DNA from: Odoribacter sp036657595
GTDB lineage: Bacteria > Bacteroidota > Bacteroidia > Bacteroidales > Marinifilaceae
NCBI GenBank assembly: GCA_036657595.1
Contig: JAVXFZ010000002.1
Location: forward strand, 1 to 64,000
Length of the DNA stretch: 64,000 bases
Direction: 5' to 3'
Under the pieces are notes generated by a model. That model had not been told where the DNA came from. It did not search any database and saw only the letters and a list, made by a program, of their open reading frames with translations. The position numbers and the translations under genes were made by a program. This document shows positions 63,603-64,000 of this stretch, piece after piece (position 1 is the first letter of the stretch; every line of letters begins with the position of its first letter).

Positions 63603-64000
63603 ATGAAAACATACACAGAAATCAATGAAAAAATAAAAAACGGAACAGCCGTCGTGCTGACTGCCGAAGAAGTATCAGAACTATCCAAAACCCTATCGTC
63701 CGATGAAATAGCCGCAAAAGTAGACGTTGTCACAACTGCCACCTTCGGGGCTATGTGCTCCTCCGGTGCGTTTCTAAACTTCGGACACGCCAACCCTCCG
63801 ATCCGTATGGAAAAAATAGAACTCAACGGAGTACGCGTCAGCGGCGGACTGGCAGCAGTGGACACCTACGTCGGGGCTACCGATTGCAACCCTGCAAATC
63901 CCTCTTATGGCGGGGCACACCTCCTCGAAGACCTCATCAATGGAAAAGATATTACCCTTGAAGCTTGGGGAAAAGGTACTGACTGCTACCCTCGCAAACA
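63603..64000 (+). CDS. Homocysteine biosynthesis protein, DUF39 family (partial)
   Basis: The N-terminal 132 codons reach the right edge. The sequence TTATFGAMCSSGAFLNFGH, GGLAAVDTYVGATDCNPANP and GGAHLLEDLINGK matches DUF39 proteins (HcyBio domain), which in methanogens and some bacteria participate in sulfur incorporation into aspartate semialdehyde to form homocysteine, with a ferredoxin partner. The conserved cysteines (in MCSSG and TDC) are candidate active or cluster residues. The downstream partner is not visible. The long leader carries the SAM riboswitch. Confidence 0.85.
   Translation, partial: MKTYTEINEKIKNGTAVVLTAEEVSELSKTLSSDEIAAKVDVVTTATFGAMCSSGAFLNFGHANPPIRMEKIELNGVRVSGGLAAVDTYVGATDCNPANPSYGGAHLLEDLINGKDITLEAWGKGTDCYPRK

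Noticed and set aside
1..64000. CRISPR arrays, tRNA/rRNA genes, insertion sequences or phage genes
   Set aside because: Intergenic regions were read for regularly spaced repeats, cloverleaf patterns with CCA, transposase motifs and terminal inverted repeats; none was convincing.

Overview
The window is a chromosomal segment from a Bacteroidota organism, most likely order Bacteroidales. Supports are the repeated Bacteroidetes-type promoter element (-7 box TAnnTTTG, often TACTTTTG, TATTTTTG or TATCTTTG) with no strong Shine-Dalgarno sites, the start of a PorW/SprE-like lipoprotein, LruC and PCMD domain proteins, and a TamL lipoprotein paired with TamB. Genus is not claimed. No tRNA, rRNA, CRISPR array, transposase, phage gene or replication origin was seen.

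Layout. 1-5.7 kb, mostly minus strand: partial TPR lipoprotein (PorW/SprE-like), Mrp ATPase, a small decayed gene fragment, an unknown lipoprotein, a YgjP-type metallopeptidase, a 93-residue conserved-looking protein, chorismate synthase and a SlyD-like isomerase. 5.7-12.5 kb, plus strand: de novo NAD genes nadB-nadC-nadA, pheT and a patatin-like lipase; an inositol monophosphatase-like gene converges on them. 13.7-15.1 kb: an LruC-domain lipoprotein.

15.3-38.5 kb is an exopolysaccharide/O-antigen type locus, visibly more AT-rich than its flanks and closed by a 16-bp perfect bidirectional terminator. A plus-strand block (small TolC-like protein, Wzz/GumC-like protein with a degenerate kinase domain, Wzy/ligase, two glycosyltransferases, hexapeptide acyltransferase, membrane acyltransferase, phosphoribosyltransferase pseudogene, GT2) faces a minus-strand block (Wzx flippase, asparagine-synthetase-like protein without its Cys nucleophile, GT2, GT4, receiver-kinase fusion, UDP-xylose synthase). 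A second plus-strand block follows: a sensor kinase with a periplasmic binding-protein-like domain, a single-domain receiver, the initiating sugar-phosphate transferase, a GT2 and a membrane-anchored EEP-type hydrolase. Together they could start, extend, decorate, flip, polymerise and export a polysaccharide. None of the three signalling proteins has a DNA-binding domain.

38.6-63 kb is envelope and housekeeping: M13 peptidase, dicarboxylate/amino-acid symporter, CPA2 antiporter, PCMD protein, LpxB, MtaB, a UDP-glucuronate 4-epimerase-like enzyme (preceded by a possible short RNA), TamL and TamB, a MurU-like nucleotidyltransferase, a NarL/NarX-type two-component pair, a second BamA-like lipoprotein, a TrmH-family methyltransferase and a small beta-barrel protein.

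The right end holds a SAM-I riboswitch (63203-63307), then a 34-codon ORF ending in a Met/Cys/Arg-rich run, then the start of a DUF39-type homocysteine biosynthesis gene. This is a coherent methionine/sulfur control unit, and the leader peptide is the most novel-looking element here.
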